Below are positions 1 through 7,855 of a stretch of DNA of 31,251 nt, piece by piece; position 1 is the stretch's first letter, and every line of letters begins with the position of its first letter. The stretch covers positions 1 through 31,251 of the forward strand of contig JBFMHA010000040.1 in the NCBI GenBank assembly GCA_040753075.1. Direction: 5' to 3'. The notes below the pieces were generated by a model that searched no databases, had not been told where the DNA came from, and saw only the letters and a list, made by a program, of their open reading frames with translations. The translations under genes were made by a program, and so were the position numbers. The DNA is from UBA6814 sp040753075. GTDB taxonomy: Bacteria; Desulfobacterota; Desulfovibrionia; Desulfovibrionales; Desulfovibrionaceae.

Positions 1-20
1 CCTCCTGACTACCTAATTGC

Positions 21-53
21 AAACGCCGGGCGGGGAATCCCGGCCGGGCGTTT
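21..53. terminator. GC-rich hairpin terminator after the flagellin relic
   Basis: Bases 21-35 pair with 39-53 around an AAT loop, giving about 15 bp with two G-G mismatches. The plus side is followed by TTTCTT. The hairpin lies just beyond the stop codon of the flagellin relic at 72-128, so it may be the terminator that the lost flagellin gene left behind. A convergent gene left of the window could also use it. Confidence 0.55.
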
Positions 54-71
54 CTTATTGAAGAGAATCGA

Positions 72-128
72 CTAGACCCCCAGAAGCTGCGGCGCCAGCC
101 CGGGCATCACGTTGGCCTAAGCTAGCAT
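72..128 (-). pseudogene. 3'-end relic of a third flagellin gene
   Basis: Read on the minus strand these 19 codons give MLA, stop, ANVMPGLAPQLLGV, stop. This matches the last 18 residues of the intact flagellin at 170-1060 (MLAQANVMPRLALQLLGV) except for a CAG-to-TAG change and two substitutions. Nothing further upstream of the flagellin frame is present; the next bases are the terminator of the intact gene. The simplest reading is a tandem flagellin copy that was almost completely deleted, or a partial duplication of the gene end. It is not expected to encode a product. Confidence 0.8.
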
Positions 129-131
129 CCC

Positions 132-155
132 CAAAAAAAACTTTGGTTTTTTTTG
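132..155 (-). terminator. A/T hairpin terminator of the first flagellin
   Basis: CAAAAAAAAC (132-141) and GTTTTTTTTG (146-155) form a perfect 10-bp inverted repeat with a TTTG loop. It starts 15 bases past the flagellin stop codon. In the minus-strand RNA the descending arm is U-rich, so the hairpin can act as an intrinsic terminator, although its stem is unusually A/U-rich. Confidence 0.6.
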
Positions 156-169
156 AAAAACACCCCAGC

Positions 170-1060
170 CTAGACCCCCAGAAGCTGCAGCGCCAGCCTG
201 GGCATCACGTTGGCCTGGGCGAGCATGGCCGTGGCCGACTGGGCGATGATCTGCTGGCGCACGAACTCGGTCATCTCGGTGGCCACGTCCACGTCGCGGA
301 TCTGGGCCTCGGCGGCCTGAAGGTTCTCGGACTGGATCTGGAGGTTGCTCACCGTGCCCTCCAGGCGGACCTGGATCGCCCCCAGGGAGGCGCGTATCCG
401 GTCCTTGGACACGATGGCCGCGTCCACCGCGTCCAGCGCGTCCTGGGCCGCGGCCTGGGTGGATACCGCGTAGCCCGCGTCCCGGGCGGACTGGTTGCCC
501 ACGCCGAAGGCCGAGGCCGTGGAGGTCTCGATCCGGACGTAGTAGTAGTCCTCCTTGGAGTCGTTGCCCGCGCCGAAATGGACCAGCAGCTTGCCCGTGG
601 GCAGCAGGGCCGAGCCGGAGTGCGTGTCGCTGGAGAGGCTGCCGTTGAGCAGGTAGATGCCGTTGAAGTCCGTGGAGTTGGCGATGCGGGTGATCTCCGA
701 GGCCATGGCCTGGTACTCGGAGTCGATGATGAGCCGCTGCGCCGTGGTGTAGGTGCCGGTGGAGGCCTGCTCGGCCAACTCCTTCATGCGGATGAGCTTC
801 TCGTCGATGACCGCCAGGGCGCCGTCCGCGGTCTGCACCAGGGAGATGGCGTCGTTGGCGTTGCGCACCCCCTGGTTGAGCACCGCCACGTTGGCCCGCA
901 TGAGCTCGGACACGGCCAGGCCCGCCGCGTCGTCGGCCGCGGTCGATACCCGCAGGCCCGAGGAGAGCTTGCGCACCGACTTGGACAGGGACTTGTACGC
1001 CGCGGCCAGGTTGCCGGCGGCGTTCTGGGCCATGAGATTGTGATTGATGAGCAGCGCCAC
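170..1060 (-). CDS. fliC: Flagellin, paralogue 1
   Basis: This 296-aa protein is the filament subunit exported through the flagellar type III apparatus. The N-terminal D0/D1 part (about residues 1-140) carries the typical start MALLINHNLMAQNAA, then KLSSGLRV and NDAISLVQTADGAL. The C-terminal D0/D1 part (about 215-296) ends MPRLALQLLGV. The central variable part is short, so the filament surface domain is small. The start is GTG at 1058-1060, with GGAGGAA (1065-1071) six bases upstream. The gene is monocistronic, with a sigma-28 promoter upstream and its own terminator. It aligns without gaps to the second flagellin at 2113-3003, which indicates a local duplication. A relic of a further copy lies just downstream. 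Confidence 0.96.
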   Translation of the reverse strand: MALLINHNLMAQNAAGNLAAAYKSLSKSVRKLSSGLRVSTAADDAAGLAVSELMRANVAVLNQGVRNANDAISLVQTADGALAVIDEKLIRMKELAEQASTGTYTTAQRLIIDSEYQAMASEITRIANSTDFNGIYLLNGSLSSDTHSGSALLPTGKLLVHFGAGNDSKEDYYYVRIETSTASAFGVGNQSARDAGYAVSTQAAAQDALDAVDAAIVSKDRIRASLGAIQVRLEGTVSNLQIQSENLQAAEAQIRDVDVATEMTEFVRQQIIAQSATAMLAQANVMPRLALQLLGV

Positions 1061-1153
1061 GGCCTTCCTCCCTGAAGCTGTCCCCGGCGTCCCTGCCGGG
1101 AAGCGGAACCGCAGCCCGGAATCGGGCGTGGAGTTCGCCTTGTCGTGCCCATC

Positions 1154-1180
1154 TTATCGGCCGACAGGCCGGAGACTTTA
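1154..1180 (-). promoter_or_regulatory. Sigma-28 (FliA) promoter of flagellin 1
   Basis: On the minus strand the site reads TAAA, 15 bases, GCCGATAA, which is an exact match to the FliA flagellar promoter consensus. It would start transcription roughly 85 bases before the GTG start codon, which places the gene in the late flagellar class. Confidence 0.9.
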
Positions 1181-1191
1181 GGCTGCGGCGC

Positions 1192-1218
1192 AAAAAAAAG
1201 CCCGACGCAGGGCCGGGC
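1192..1218 (-). terminator. Terminator of the cupin-tautomerase pair
   Basis: On the minus strand GCCCGGC (1218-1212) pairs with GTCGGGC (1206-1200), with one G-U pair and a 5-base loop, followed directly by eight T. It sits 26 bases after the tautomerase stop and just before the flagellin promoter. Confidence 0.8.
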
Positions 1219-1244
1219 CGGGATGGAGGAACGCGGACGCGGCC

Positions 1245-1589
1245 TCAGAACGTGCCGCCCTTCCAGCCGAACATCCCCCGCTCCAGGTCCTTGAACTCGA
1301 TGTACACCCGCTCCGGGGGGATGCCCGCCTCGGCCTGCAGAAAGGCGCACAGGGCCTCGGCCAGGCGGGGGCAGGCCTCGGCCGACAGGCCGATGCTCTT
1401 CATCTCCACGAAGGCCGCGGGCTCCGCCGCGCCGCCGAAGCGCAGGGCCGCCCCGGCCTCCACCCGGGCCATGACCCAGCGTTCGGGCTTGCCGGTCAGT
1501 TCGCCCACCAGCTCCGAGGCCCTGGCCGCCAGGGCGTCCGCGCCGCCGGCCCCCAGGTCCGCGTTGGTCTCGATCTTCAGGTAGGGCAT
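1245..1589 (-). CDS. MIF/tautomerase-superfamily protein
   Basis: This 114-aa protein begins MPYLKIETN and has the length and motif order of the macrophage migration inhibitory factor group of the tautomerase superfamily. The proline after the initiator methionine is the catalytic base of that family once Met is removed. The C-terminal part GIPPERVYIEFKDLERGMFGW is typical. Family members tautomerise keto-enol substrates such as phenylpyruvate; the physiological substrate here is unknown. The start chosen (ATG 1587-1589) is preceded by GGGAGG and begins 20 bases after the cupin stop. A longer reading from 1667 would add an unrelated Arg/Gly-rich leader. It is probably co-transcribed with the cupin. 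Confidence 0.85.
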   Translation of the reverse strand: MPYLKIETNADLGAGGADALAARASELVGELTGKPERWVMARVEAGAALRFGGAAEPAAFVEMKSIGLSAEACPRLAEALCAFLQAEAGIPPERVYIEFKDLERGMFGWKGGTF

Positions 1590-1609
1590 GGCGCCTCCCT
1601 GGCGGCGGC

Positions 1610-1981
1610 CTAGCCGGCCGCGTCCTCCTCCAGTTCGGTGTCGTGGTGGGAATAGGGAGGGGCGCACAGGCAGAGGAAGACCAGGTCCTCCTCCCCCTCG
1701 TTGAGCACGCTGTGCACCTGGCCCGGCTCGATGCGCACCGTGTCCCCCGGCAGGAGCTCGAATTCCCGGCGCTCCAGCCGCATCCGCCCGCGGCCGGAGA
1801 GCACGTGGTAGAGCTCCTCGCTGCCCAGGTGGCTGTGGGGGGCGGTCTCCCGGCCGGGCGGCACCACCGCCTCGGCCAGGCTCATGCGCCCTCCCCCGTG
1901 CCGATCCGGATGGAAGAGCTCGCGGATCACCGAGCCGTCCTTGGTCACGTAGGGACGGGCGTGGTCATGTTTTGTCTTCAT
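1610..1981 (-). CDS. Small cupin-domain protein
   Basis: This 123-aa single-domain cupin has motif 1 around HSHLGSEELYHVLSGRG (about residues 50-66), with metal-ligand histidines and a glutamate. Motif 2 is around PGDTVRIEPGQVHSVLN (about 78-94), with the final ligand His. The C-terminal part CLCAPPYSHHDTELEED contains two extra His. It is probably a cytosolic metal-binding enzyme or sugar/small-molecule binding protein. Cupins are functionally diverse and no substrate can be assigned. Its start ATG (1979-1981) has only a weak Shine-Dalgarno (AGGG). It is the first gene of a two-gene unit with the tautomerase and lies between two flagellin genes without sharing their promoters. Confidence 0.85.
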   Translation of the reverse strand: MKTKHDHARPYVTKDGSVIRELFHPDRHGGGRMSLAEAVVPPGRETAPHSHLGSEELYHVLSGRGRMRLERREFELLPGDTVRIEPGQVHSVLNEGEEDLVFLCLCAPPYSHHDTELEEDAAG

Positions 1982-2004
1982 ACCCTATTCATGCACCAGC
2001 CCTG

Positions 2005-2036
2005 GAAAAAAGGAAAGGGGGCCGCATCCGGCCCCC
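2005..2036 (-). terminator. Terminator of flagellin 2
   Basis: On the minus strand GGGGGCCG (2036-2029) and CGGCCCCC (2024-2017) form a perfect 8-bp stem with a GATG loop, followed by TTTCCTTTTTT. It lies 77 bases past the second flagellin stop and just before the cupin start. Confidence 0.85.
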
Positions 2037-2112
2037 ATATCCGTCGTGGGGAGAGCCGCCCGGCCGCGACGGCGCGGGCAGGCCCCGGCATGGGTCCTTT
2101 TGCTCGCGGCGG

Positions 2113-3003
2113 CTAGCCGCCCAAGAGCTGCATGGCCAGCCGCGGCAGGGAGTTGGCCTGGGCCAGCATGGCCACCGCGGACTGGGACAGGATCTGCTGC
2201 CGAACGAACTCGGTCATCTCCAGGGCCACGTCCACGTCGCTGATCTGGGACTCGGCCGCCTGCAGGTTCTCGGCCTGGATCTGCAGGTTGGTGATGGTGT
2301 TCTCCAGCCGGTTCTGGATGGAGCCGAGCTGGGCGCGGATCTTGTCCTTGGAGATGATGGCCTGGTTGATGGCGTCCAGGGACTGCTGGGCAGCCTGCTG
2401 GGTGGACACCGAGTAGCCGGCGTCGGCCGAGGACTGGTTGCCCAGGCCCAGGGCCGAGGCCGTGGCCGTGTCGATGCTGATGTAGTAGTAGTCCTCGGAC
2501 GAGTCGTTGCCCACGCCGAAGTGGACCTTCAGCTTGCCGGTGGACACCAGTCCGGAGCCGTCGTGGGTGGCGCCGGACAGGTTGCCGTTGAGCAGGTAGA
2601 CCCCGTTGAAGTCCGTGGAGTTGGCGATTCGGGTGATTTCCGAGGCCATGGCCTGGTACTCGGAGTCGATGATCAGGCGCTGGGTCGAGTTGTAGGTGCC
2701 GGTGGCCGCCTGCTCGGCCAGCTCCTTCATGCGGATGAGCTTCTCGTCGATGACGCCCAGCGCCCCGTCCGCGGTCTGGATCAGGGAGATGGCGTCGTTG
2801 GCGTTGCGCACGCCCTGGTTGAGGCTGGCGATGTCCGAGCGCATGAGCTCGCGCACCGCCAGTCCGGCTGCGTCGTCGGCCGCGGTCCCCACCCGCAGTC
2901 CCGAAGACAGCCGCCGCACCGAGGTGGCCAGGTTGCTGAACGACGTGCCCAGGTTGCGGGCCGCGTTCATGGCCATGAGATTGTGATTGATGAGCAGAGC
3001 CAT
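2113..3003 (-). CDS. fliC: Flagellin, paralogue 2
   Basis: This 296-aa flagellin is gap-free against paralogue 1. The conserved D0/D1 ends match (start MALLINHNLMAMNAA; end LPRLAMQLLGG). Most differences fall in residues 15-30 and 140-200. Like its neighbour it has a very short central domain. The start ATG at 3001-3003 has a near-perfect AAGGAGGA ribosome site. It has its own sigma-28 promoter and terminator, so the two flagellins can be expressed to different levels. The strong ribosome site here and the GTG start of paralogue 1 suggest this may be the more highly translated subunit; that is an inference. Confidence 0.96.
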   Translation of the reverse strand: MALLINHNLMAMNAARNLGTSFSNLATSVRRLSSGLRVGTAADDAAGLAVRELMRSDIASLNQGVRNANDAISLIQTADGALGVIDEKLIRMKELAEQAATGTYNSTQRLIIDSEYQAMASEITRIANSTDFNGVYLLNGNLSGATHDGSGLVSTGKLKVHFGVGNDSSEDYYYISIDTATASALGLGNQSSADAGYSVSTQQAAQQSLDAINQAIISKDKIRAQLGSIQNRLENTITNLQIQAENLQAAESQISDVDVALEMTEFVRQQILSQSAVAMLAQANSLPRLAMQLLGG

Positions 3004-3123
3004 TGGTTTTCCTCCTTGAATCAGGTCGGCATCCTTGCCTTACGTACCTTCGAATCCGGGGCCTGCCGTCGGGCGCGCTCACCTCCTTGGCGACGAGTCT
3101 GTTGCCCCTCCCCACGGCAAATC

Positions 3124-3150
3124 ATATCGGCCTTAAGTCGAAGAACTTTA
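3124..3150 (-). promoter_or_regulatory. Sigma-28 (FliA) promoter of flagellin 2
   Basis: On the minus strand: TAAAG at the -35 position, a 15-base spacer counted from TAAA, then GCCGATAT. It matches the FliA consensus at all but the last base. The predicted leader is about 110 bases long. Confidence 0.88.
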
Positions 3151-3180
3151 GGGGGTGCGCCGCGCAAACCCTCCGGCGAC

Positions 3181-3213
3181 AAAAAAAAGACGCCCGGCCT
3201 GGGGCCGGGCGTC
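3181..3213 (-). terminator. Terminator of the penicillin-binding protein gene
   Basis: On the minus strand GACGCCCGGCC and GGCCGGGCGTC form a perfect 11-bp stem with a 3-base loop, followed by eight T (3188-3181). It begins 23 bases after the stop codon and closes the long metG-to-PBP gene run. Confidence 0.93.
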
Positions 3214-3236
3214 GTGGTTCGCGCGTCGCGAGACGG

Positions 3237-5573
3237 CTAGTAGACCTGCTTGAGCAGGTCCTCGGCCTTGCCCGACGGGCTGCCCGAGGCCGGAGTGACA
3301 TCGGTGGGCTGGGCGCCCTCCTTGAAGGGGAGGAAGTAGGTCTCGGCCGAGTTGGGTCCGGCCAGCAGCCCGGTGGCTGCATCGATGCGGGCCATGACGA
3401 TGCCCGGGGGCTGGAGGAAGTCGGTGACCGGGTAGTTCTCCTCCACGGCCTTGCGGTAGTCGATCCAGATGGGCAGCGCGGCCCGGGAGCCGGTCTCCAG
3501 CCGGCCCATGGGCGCCACCTGGTCGAAGCCCACGTAGACCCCGGTGAGCAGGTACGGGGAAAAGCCGGTGAACCAGGCGTCCTGCTCGTCGTTGGTGGTG
3601 CCGGTCTTGCCCGCCAGGGGCCGGCCCAGGCTCTTGGCCCGGACCGCGGTGCCGTCGTTCACCACCTCCTTGAGCAGGGTGGACACCAGGTAGGCGGTCT
3701 GGGGGCTGATGGCCGGCACGCTCTCCACCTCGGCCTTGAGCATCTCCCGGCCCCAGGCGCTCTTCACCTCCAGCACCAGGCGCGGCTTCACGTAGGAGCC
3801 GTCGCGGGCGAAGGCGGTGTAGGCCTGGCAGAGGTTCAGCAGGCTCACCGGCGAGGAGCCCAGGGACACCGAGAGGTTCTCCGGGAACTCGCTCTCCAGG
3901 CCCATGGCCCGGGCCCGGTCGATGATGGTCTTGATGCCGATCTGCTGCGCCACCCGGATGGTGACCAGGTTGCGCGACTTGGCCAGGGCGGTGCGCAGGA
4001 GCGTGGGCCCGTAGAACACGCCGGAGTAGTTCTCCGGCTTCCAGATGCGGTCGTTGTCGAAGTCGGTGTAGACGATGGGCGCGTCCAGGACCATGGAGGC
4101 CGCGGTGAGGCCGTTGTCCAGGGCCGCGGAGTAGACGATGGGCTTGAAGCCCGAGCCGGGCTGACGGCGGGCCTGGGTGGCCCGGTTGAACTGGCTGCGG
4201 GCGAAGCTGTAGCCTCCGGACAGGGCCAGCACGTCGCCGGTGGCCGGGTCCAGGGACACGATGGCCCCTTCCACGTCGGGCTCCCGCTCCAGGGCCAGCC
4301 TCCAGTCGCCCTTGCCGTCCCTGGACTCCTCCTTGACCGAGGCGTGGATCACGTCCCCGGGCTTGAGCACGGCGCGGGCGTCGGGCACGGCCCGCACCTC
4401 CTCGGTGGCGCGGGAGGGATCCGGGGTGCGGGCCCAGGACATGTCCTTGAGCTCGATGACCCCGCGGTGCTGGCCGAAGAGCACCTTGGCCCCGGCCTGC
4501 TCCACGGCGGTCACCACGCCCTTCACCCACTCGCCCGGCGCCAGGACTTCCGCGGGATAGGGGTTCTCGCCCAGGAAATCCTTGTACTCCGCAGGCTTGA
4601 TGTTCTCGATGGGCCCGGTCCAGCCGCGCCGCCGGGCCGAGGCCTCCAGGCCCTTGCGCAGGGCGTGCTCCGCCGCGACCTGGTGGTCCAGGTCCACGGC
4701 GCTCTGGACGTGCAGGCCCGCGGCGTAGACCGTGTCCTCGCCGAAGCGCTCGATGAGCCGGCGGCGGACCTCCTCCAGGTAGTAGGCTCCCTGCCGCCAG
4801 GAGGGGTCCTCCATGCTCTTGAACTCGAGCTTCTCGGCCAGCGCCGCGTCGTACTGCTCCCTGTTCAGGCAGCCGGTCTCCAGCATGCGGCCCAGGACCC
4901 AGCGCTGGCGGGCCAGGGCCTCCTCCGGGTTGCGGAAGGGATTGTAGCGGGTGGGCGCCTGGGGCAGGCTGGCCAGGAGCGCGCACTGGGCCGGGGTGAG
5001 ATCCCTGGCGTGGGCCCCGAAGTACACCCGGGCCGCGGCCTCCACGCCGTAGGCCCGGGAGCCGAAGAAGATCTGGTTCAGGTAGATGGTCAGGATCTCG
5101 TCCTTGGCCAGGTTCTTCTCCAGCCGGTAGGCCAGGATGGCCTCCTTGAGCTTGCGGGTGTAGCTCTTCTCGGGCGAGAGCAGGAGCTGCTTGATGACCT
5201 GCTGGGTGATGGTGGAGCCGCCCTGCACCTTGTGCCCGGCCTGGAGATTCTTGACGAAGGCCCGGGCGATGGCCGCCAGGTCCACGCCCTCGTGGGAGTA
5301 GAAGCGGTCGTCCTCGGCCGCCAGGAAGGCCTTGGGCAGCCAGGGCGACATCTGGTCCAGGGTCACCAGGAAGCGCATCTCGCGGTAGAAATAGCCCAGC
5401 ACCCGGCCGTCCCGGGCATAGACCGTGGTCACCAGGGAGGGAGTGTAGTCGGTGATTTTGGTGAAGCCGGGCAGGTCCTGGGAGGCCCACCAGATGAGGC
5501 CGGCCACCGAGGCCAGGCCCATGAGCGCCAGGCCGAGCAGGCTGGCGACGATCCAGAAGAGATAGCGTTTCAT
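3237..5573 (-). CDS. mrcA: Class A penicillin-binding protein 1A (bifunctional)
   Basis: This 778-aa bifunctional peptidoglycan synthase is anchored by one N-terminal membrane segment (about residues 5-30) with its catalytic domains in the periplasm. The glycosyltransferase (GT51) domain shows EDDRFYSHEGVD with catalytic Glu87, GGSTITQQ (118-125) and the IYLNQIFFG region. The transpeptidase domain shows the acylated serine in SGFK (Ser474), SRN (533-535) and KTGT (from Lys656). An OB-like insertion domain lies between them (about 290-430). Length and motifs match PBP1A. The gene starts at ATG 5571-5573, 13 bases after the upstream cysteine-cluster gene, and ends in a strong terminator, so it is the last gene of its transcription unit. 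Confidence 0.95.
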   Translation of the reverse strand: MKRYLFWIVASLLGLALMGLASVAGLIWWASQDLPGFTKITDYTPSLVTTVYARDGRVLGYFYREMRFLVTLDQMSPWLPKAFLAAEDDRFYSHEGVDLAAIARAFVKNLQAGHKVQGGSTITQQVIKQLLLSPEKSYTRKLKEAILAYRLEKNLAKDEILTIYLNQIFFGSRAYGVEAAARVYFGAHARDLTPAQCALLASLPQAPTRYNPFRNPEEALARQRWVLGRMLETGCLNREQYDAALAEKLEFKSMEDPSWRQGAYYLEEVRRRLIERFGEDTVYAAGLHVQSAVDLDHQVAAEHALRKGLEASARRRGWTGPIENIKPAEYKDFLGENPYPAEVLAPGEWVKGVVTAVEQAGAKVLFGQHRGVIELKDMSWARTPDPSRATEEVRAVPDARAVLKPGDVIHASVKEESRDGKGDWRLALEREPDVEGAIVSLDPATGDVLALSGGYSFARSQFNRATQARRQPGSGFKPIVYSAALDNGLTAASMVLDAPIVYTDFDNDRIWKPENYSGVFYGPTLLRTALAKSRNLVTIRVAQQIGIKTIIDRARAMGLESEFPENLSVSLGSSPVSLLNLCQAYTAFARDGSYVKPRLVLEVKSAWGREMLKAEVESVPAISPQTAYLVSTLLKEVVNDGTAVRAKSLGRPLAGKTGTTNDEQDAWFTGFSPYLLTGVYVGFDQVAPMGRLETGSRAALPIWIDYRKAVEENYPVTDFLQPPGIVMARIDAATGLLAGPNSAETYFLPFKEGAQPTDVTPASGSPSGKAEDLLKQVY

Positions 5574-5586
5574 TTTCTATTCCGGT

Positions 5587-6132
5587 TCAAGAGTTCCTTG
5601 AAGAGGGGCCGCCGTCCCGGGGCGCGAAGCCCCAGGCCAGGCGCAGCCTCCCCTGCAGATGGCGCAGGTTGGCCTCGCTCTCCCCCAGGAGGCGCAGGAT
5701 CGGCCGCAGGCCCCGGGCCTCCTGGCGGGCCAGGCAGCGTCCCGCGCCGAAGACCATGACCTCGCCCCGCTCCGGCCAGAGGGGAAAGAGCCGGCAGTAA
5801 TAGGGCCGCGCCTCCCGGGGCAGGGTGCAGCCATGGGGGCCGAGGAGCGTGCAGCGGCCGTCGGGGCCGGTGGCCAGGCGGTAATGGGAGCCGCGGGCGG
5901 GGAACAACTCCTCCAGCCGCGCCTCCTCGCCGGGAAAGAGCTTGCGAAGGTTGTCCAGGAAGGCCGAGGTGTTGGGCTCCACGGCAAAGAACCCCTTGCC
6001 CGCGCCGGCCTCCAGGATGCGGTGGCGCTCGATCTCGGACAGGGGGAAGCAGAACTCCTCCTGTCCGGGGGTGAGCGCGCAGCAGGTGGGGCCGGTGGCC
6101 GCGCAGCGGGCGCAGACGTGGGGGTCTTTCAT
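5587..6132 (-). CDS. YkgJ-family cysteine-cluster protein
   Basis: This 181-aa protein has an N-terminal CxxC-x6-CC cluster (Cys7, Cys10, Cys17, Cys18), followed by further cysteines in CTLLGPHGCTLPREARPYYC and a late Cys in AGRCLA. The pattern is that of the YkgJ/UPF0153 group, thought to bind zinc or iron; the cellular role is not established. The start ATG at 6130-6132 lies one base after the stop codon of the glycosyltransferase gene (TGA-C-ATG), so its translation is probably coupled to that gene. The sequence downstream of about residue 150 is basic and less conserved. A short gap separates it from the PBP gene. Confidence 0.85.
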   Translation of the reverse strand: MKDPHVCARCAATGPTCCALTPGQEEFCFPLSEIERHRILEAGAGKGFFAVEPNTSAFLDNLRKLFPGEEARLEELFPARGSHYRLATGPDGRCTLLGPHGCTLPREARPYYCRLFPLWPERGEVMVFGAGRCLARQEARGLRPILRLLGESEANLRHLQGRLRLAWGFAPRDGGPSSRNS

Positions 6133-6133
6133 G

Positions 6134-7744
6134 TCAGTATCCCGATCCCAGCCCCTGCGGCCATGGCCCCTTGAACCCGTAGCAGAGATAGATGGTGAAC
6201 TGCCGCGCCGGCCGGCCCTCGTGCAGGGTCTGGAAATGGCGCTGCACGGTGCGGGCGAAGAGCGCGTCCACCTGGGGCTCGATGGCGTCCTTGAACTTCT
6301 GGCGCACGTAGATGGCGTCCCAGCCGAGCTTGTCCTCGGGTCCGGGCCACAGGTCGTACTGGTTATACCGCCGGCCCACGTTCACGCAATAGGTGCGGGG
6401 ATGCCCCGGGGTGTGGAAGGCCAGGGCCGCGGTGAGGTCGTAGTTGCCGGCGAAGATGAACACCTTGTCCGGATCGGCGAAGGCGGTCATGCGCAGCCGC
6501 TCCACCTCCGCGCCCAGGTGGCTCCAGCCCTTGAGCCGCACCGCCGGGTTCTCCAGCGTCACGGGCTCGGCCCGGAAGGGAACGGGGATATCCGCGCGAT
6601 AGGGGATGGGCAGCCAGTCGTGCGCGTGGGTCGCGGCAAAGAGCAGCAACGACAACGCCGGCCAGGCCCAGACCCGGGGCGACCCCAGCCCCCGCCGCCC
6701 GACCAGGTCCAGGAAGGCCGCGCCGGCCAGCGCCGCGCCCGCGGCGTAGCTCACCGCCGGCCAGTTGGGCTGGATCTTGGCGTGCAGGCTCCACAGGAGC
6801 ACCGCGAGCCACATGGGCCAGAACCCGGCGGCCAGAACCGCGGCCTGGCCGCGATCCAGGAAGCCTCCCTCCTCCCCGCCGCGCCAGGCCAGGCGCAGGG
6901 CGCGCCAGCCGCCCCAGAGCATGAAGCAGAGCCACCAGGGCGTGACCAGGCCCACCTGGCCGGCCAGGTACTCGGGCATCCGGTCCAGGCGCAGGAAAGA
7001 CTGGGCGGCCTGGCCCTCCACCCCGGCCAGGGTGGCCACGTGGCGGTAGCCCACCCAGTCGTGCTGGATGTTCCAGGCCAGGATGGGGGAGAACCCCAGC
7101 AGGCAGCCGACCACCAGGGCGGCCAGGACCCGGACCGCCGCGCCCGGGGCCAGGAGGCCGGCTCGGCGCAGGAGAAGCATGGCCGCCAGCGCCACCGGGA
7201 TGATGACCAGCATCATGTACTTGGCCAGGACCCCCGCGGCCGCCGTCAGGGCCAGGAGGACCAGGATCCCGGCCCCGGGCCGCCGGCGCAGGGCCGCGTG
7301 CAGGAGGAACAGGGCCGCGGTCCAGAAGACCAGGAGCAGGTTGTCCGTGGTCATGAGCACGCCCGAGACCATGAACAGGAGCATGCCGTTGGCCGCCGCC
7401 AGAGCGGCCAGGCCCAGGCGCGGCCGGCCCAGTCCCTTGGCCAGGCCCAGGTAGAGGAGCGCCTGCACCGCCAGGCTCCCCGCGACGGCGGGCAGGCGCA
7501 CCGCGAAGTCCGAGTCCCCGAGCAGGTCCGTGGACAGCCGGATGAGGTAGGCGATGAGCGGCGGCTTGGTGAAATAGGAGAGCTGGAGGGTCCGCGACCA
7601 GTCCCAGTACTGGGCCTCGTCCTGCACCAGCTCCACCTGGCCCGAGCCGATGAACCACAGCCGGGCCAGGGTGAACGCCGCCATGAGAACCACGGCCCAC
7701 CAGCCCGGCGAGCGTCCCCAGAGAAGTCGGTTGTCTTCGGCCAT
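6134..7744 (-). CDS. ArnT/GT39-like membrane glycosyltransferase
   Basis: This integral membrane protein (536 aa from the chosen start) belongs to the polyprenyl-phosphate-dependent glycosyltransferase superfamily (PMT/ArnT/GT83). Such enzymes move a sugar from a lipid carrier to lipid A, glycan or protein on the periplasmic face. Just after the first membrane segment it has the Asp-Glu pair in VQDEAQYWDW, then FTKPPLIAYL. Roughly ten hydrophobic segments follow, and a soluble C-terminal part ends with a Tyr/Trp-rich stretch. The start at ATG 7742-7744 is preferred. A TTG at 7766-7768 would add eight residues but lacks a ribosome site. It lies downstream of kdsD in the same direction, consistent with an envelope-glycan role. 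The acceptor is unknown. Confidence 0.85.
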   Translation of the reverse strand: MAEDNRLLWGRSPGWWAVVLMAAFTLARLWFIGSGQVELVQDEAQYWDWSRTLQLSYFTKPPLIAYLIRLSTDLLGDSDFAVRLPAVAGSLAVQALLYLGLAKGLGRPRLGLAALAAANGMLLFMVSGVLMTTDNLLLVFWTAALFLLHAALRRRPGAGILVLLALTAAAGVLAKYMMLVIIPVALAAMLLLRRAGLLAPGAAVRVLAALVVGCLLGFSPILAWNIQHDWVGYRHVATLAGVEGQAAQSFLRLDRMPEYLAGQVGLVTPWWLCFMLWGGWRALRLAWRGGEEGGFLDRGQAAVLAAGFWPMWLAVLLWSLHAKIQPNWPAVSYAAGAALAGAAFLDLVGRRGLGSPRVWAWPALSLLLFAATHAHDWLPIPYRADIPVPFRAEPVTLENPAVRLKGWSHLGAEVERLRMTAFADPDKVFIFAGNYDLTAALAFHTPGHPRTYCVNVGRRYNQYDLWPGPEDKLGWDAIYVRQKFKDAIEPQVDALFARTVQRHFQTLHEGRPARQFTIYLCYGFKGPWPQGLGSGY

Positions 7745-7855
7745 GCCCCTACGCCCTACGCTAACCAACGAGGATTCTTGCTGTTTTTCTGAAAAGTGAT
7801 GATCCTCCGGCAGACCCTTGCGCGGAGGCTGTGGAAGGAGGACGCCAACGCCGCC

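Noticed and set aside
143..1075. Long plus-strand frames opposite the flagellins and other genes
   Set aside because: They mirror high-GC codon bias on the opposite strand and lack motifs or ribosome sites.
7804..7828. Hairpin between kdsD and the glycosyltransferase
   Set aside because: Only about six pairs and no adjacent T run, so it is not called as a terminator.
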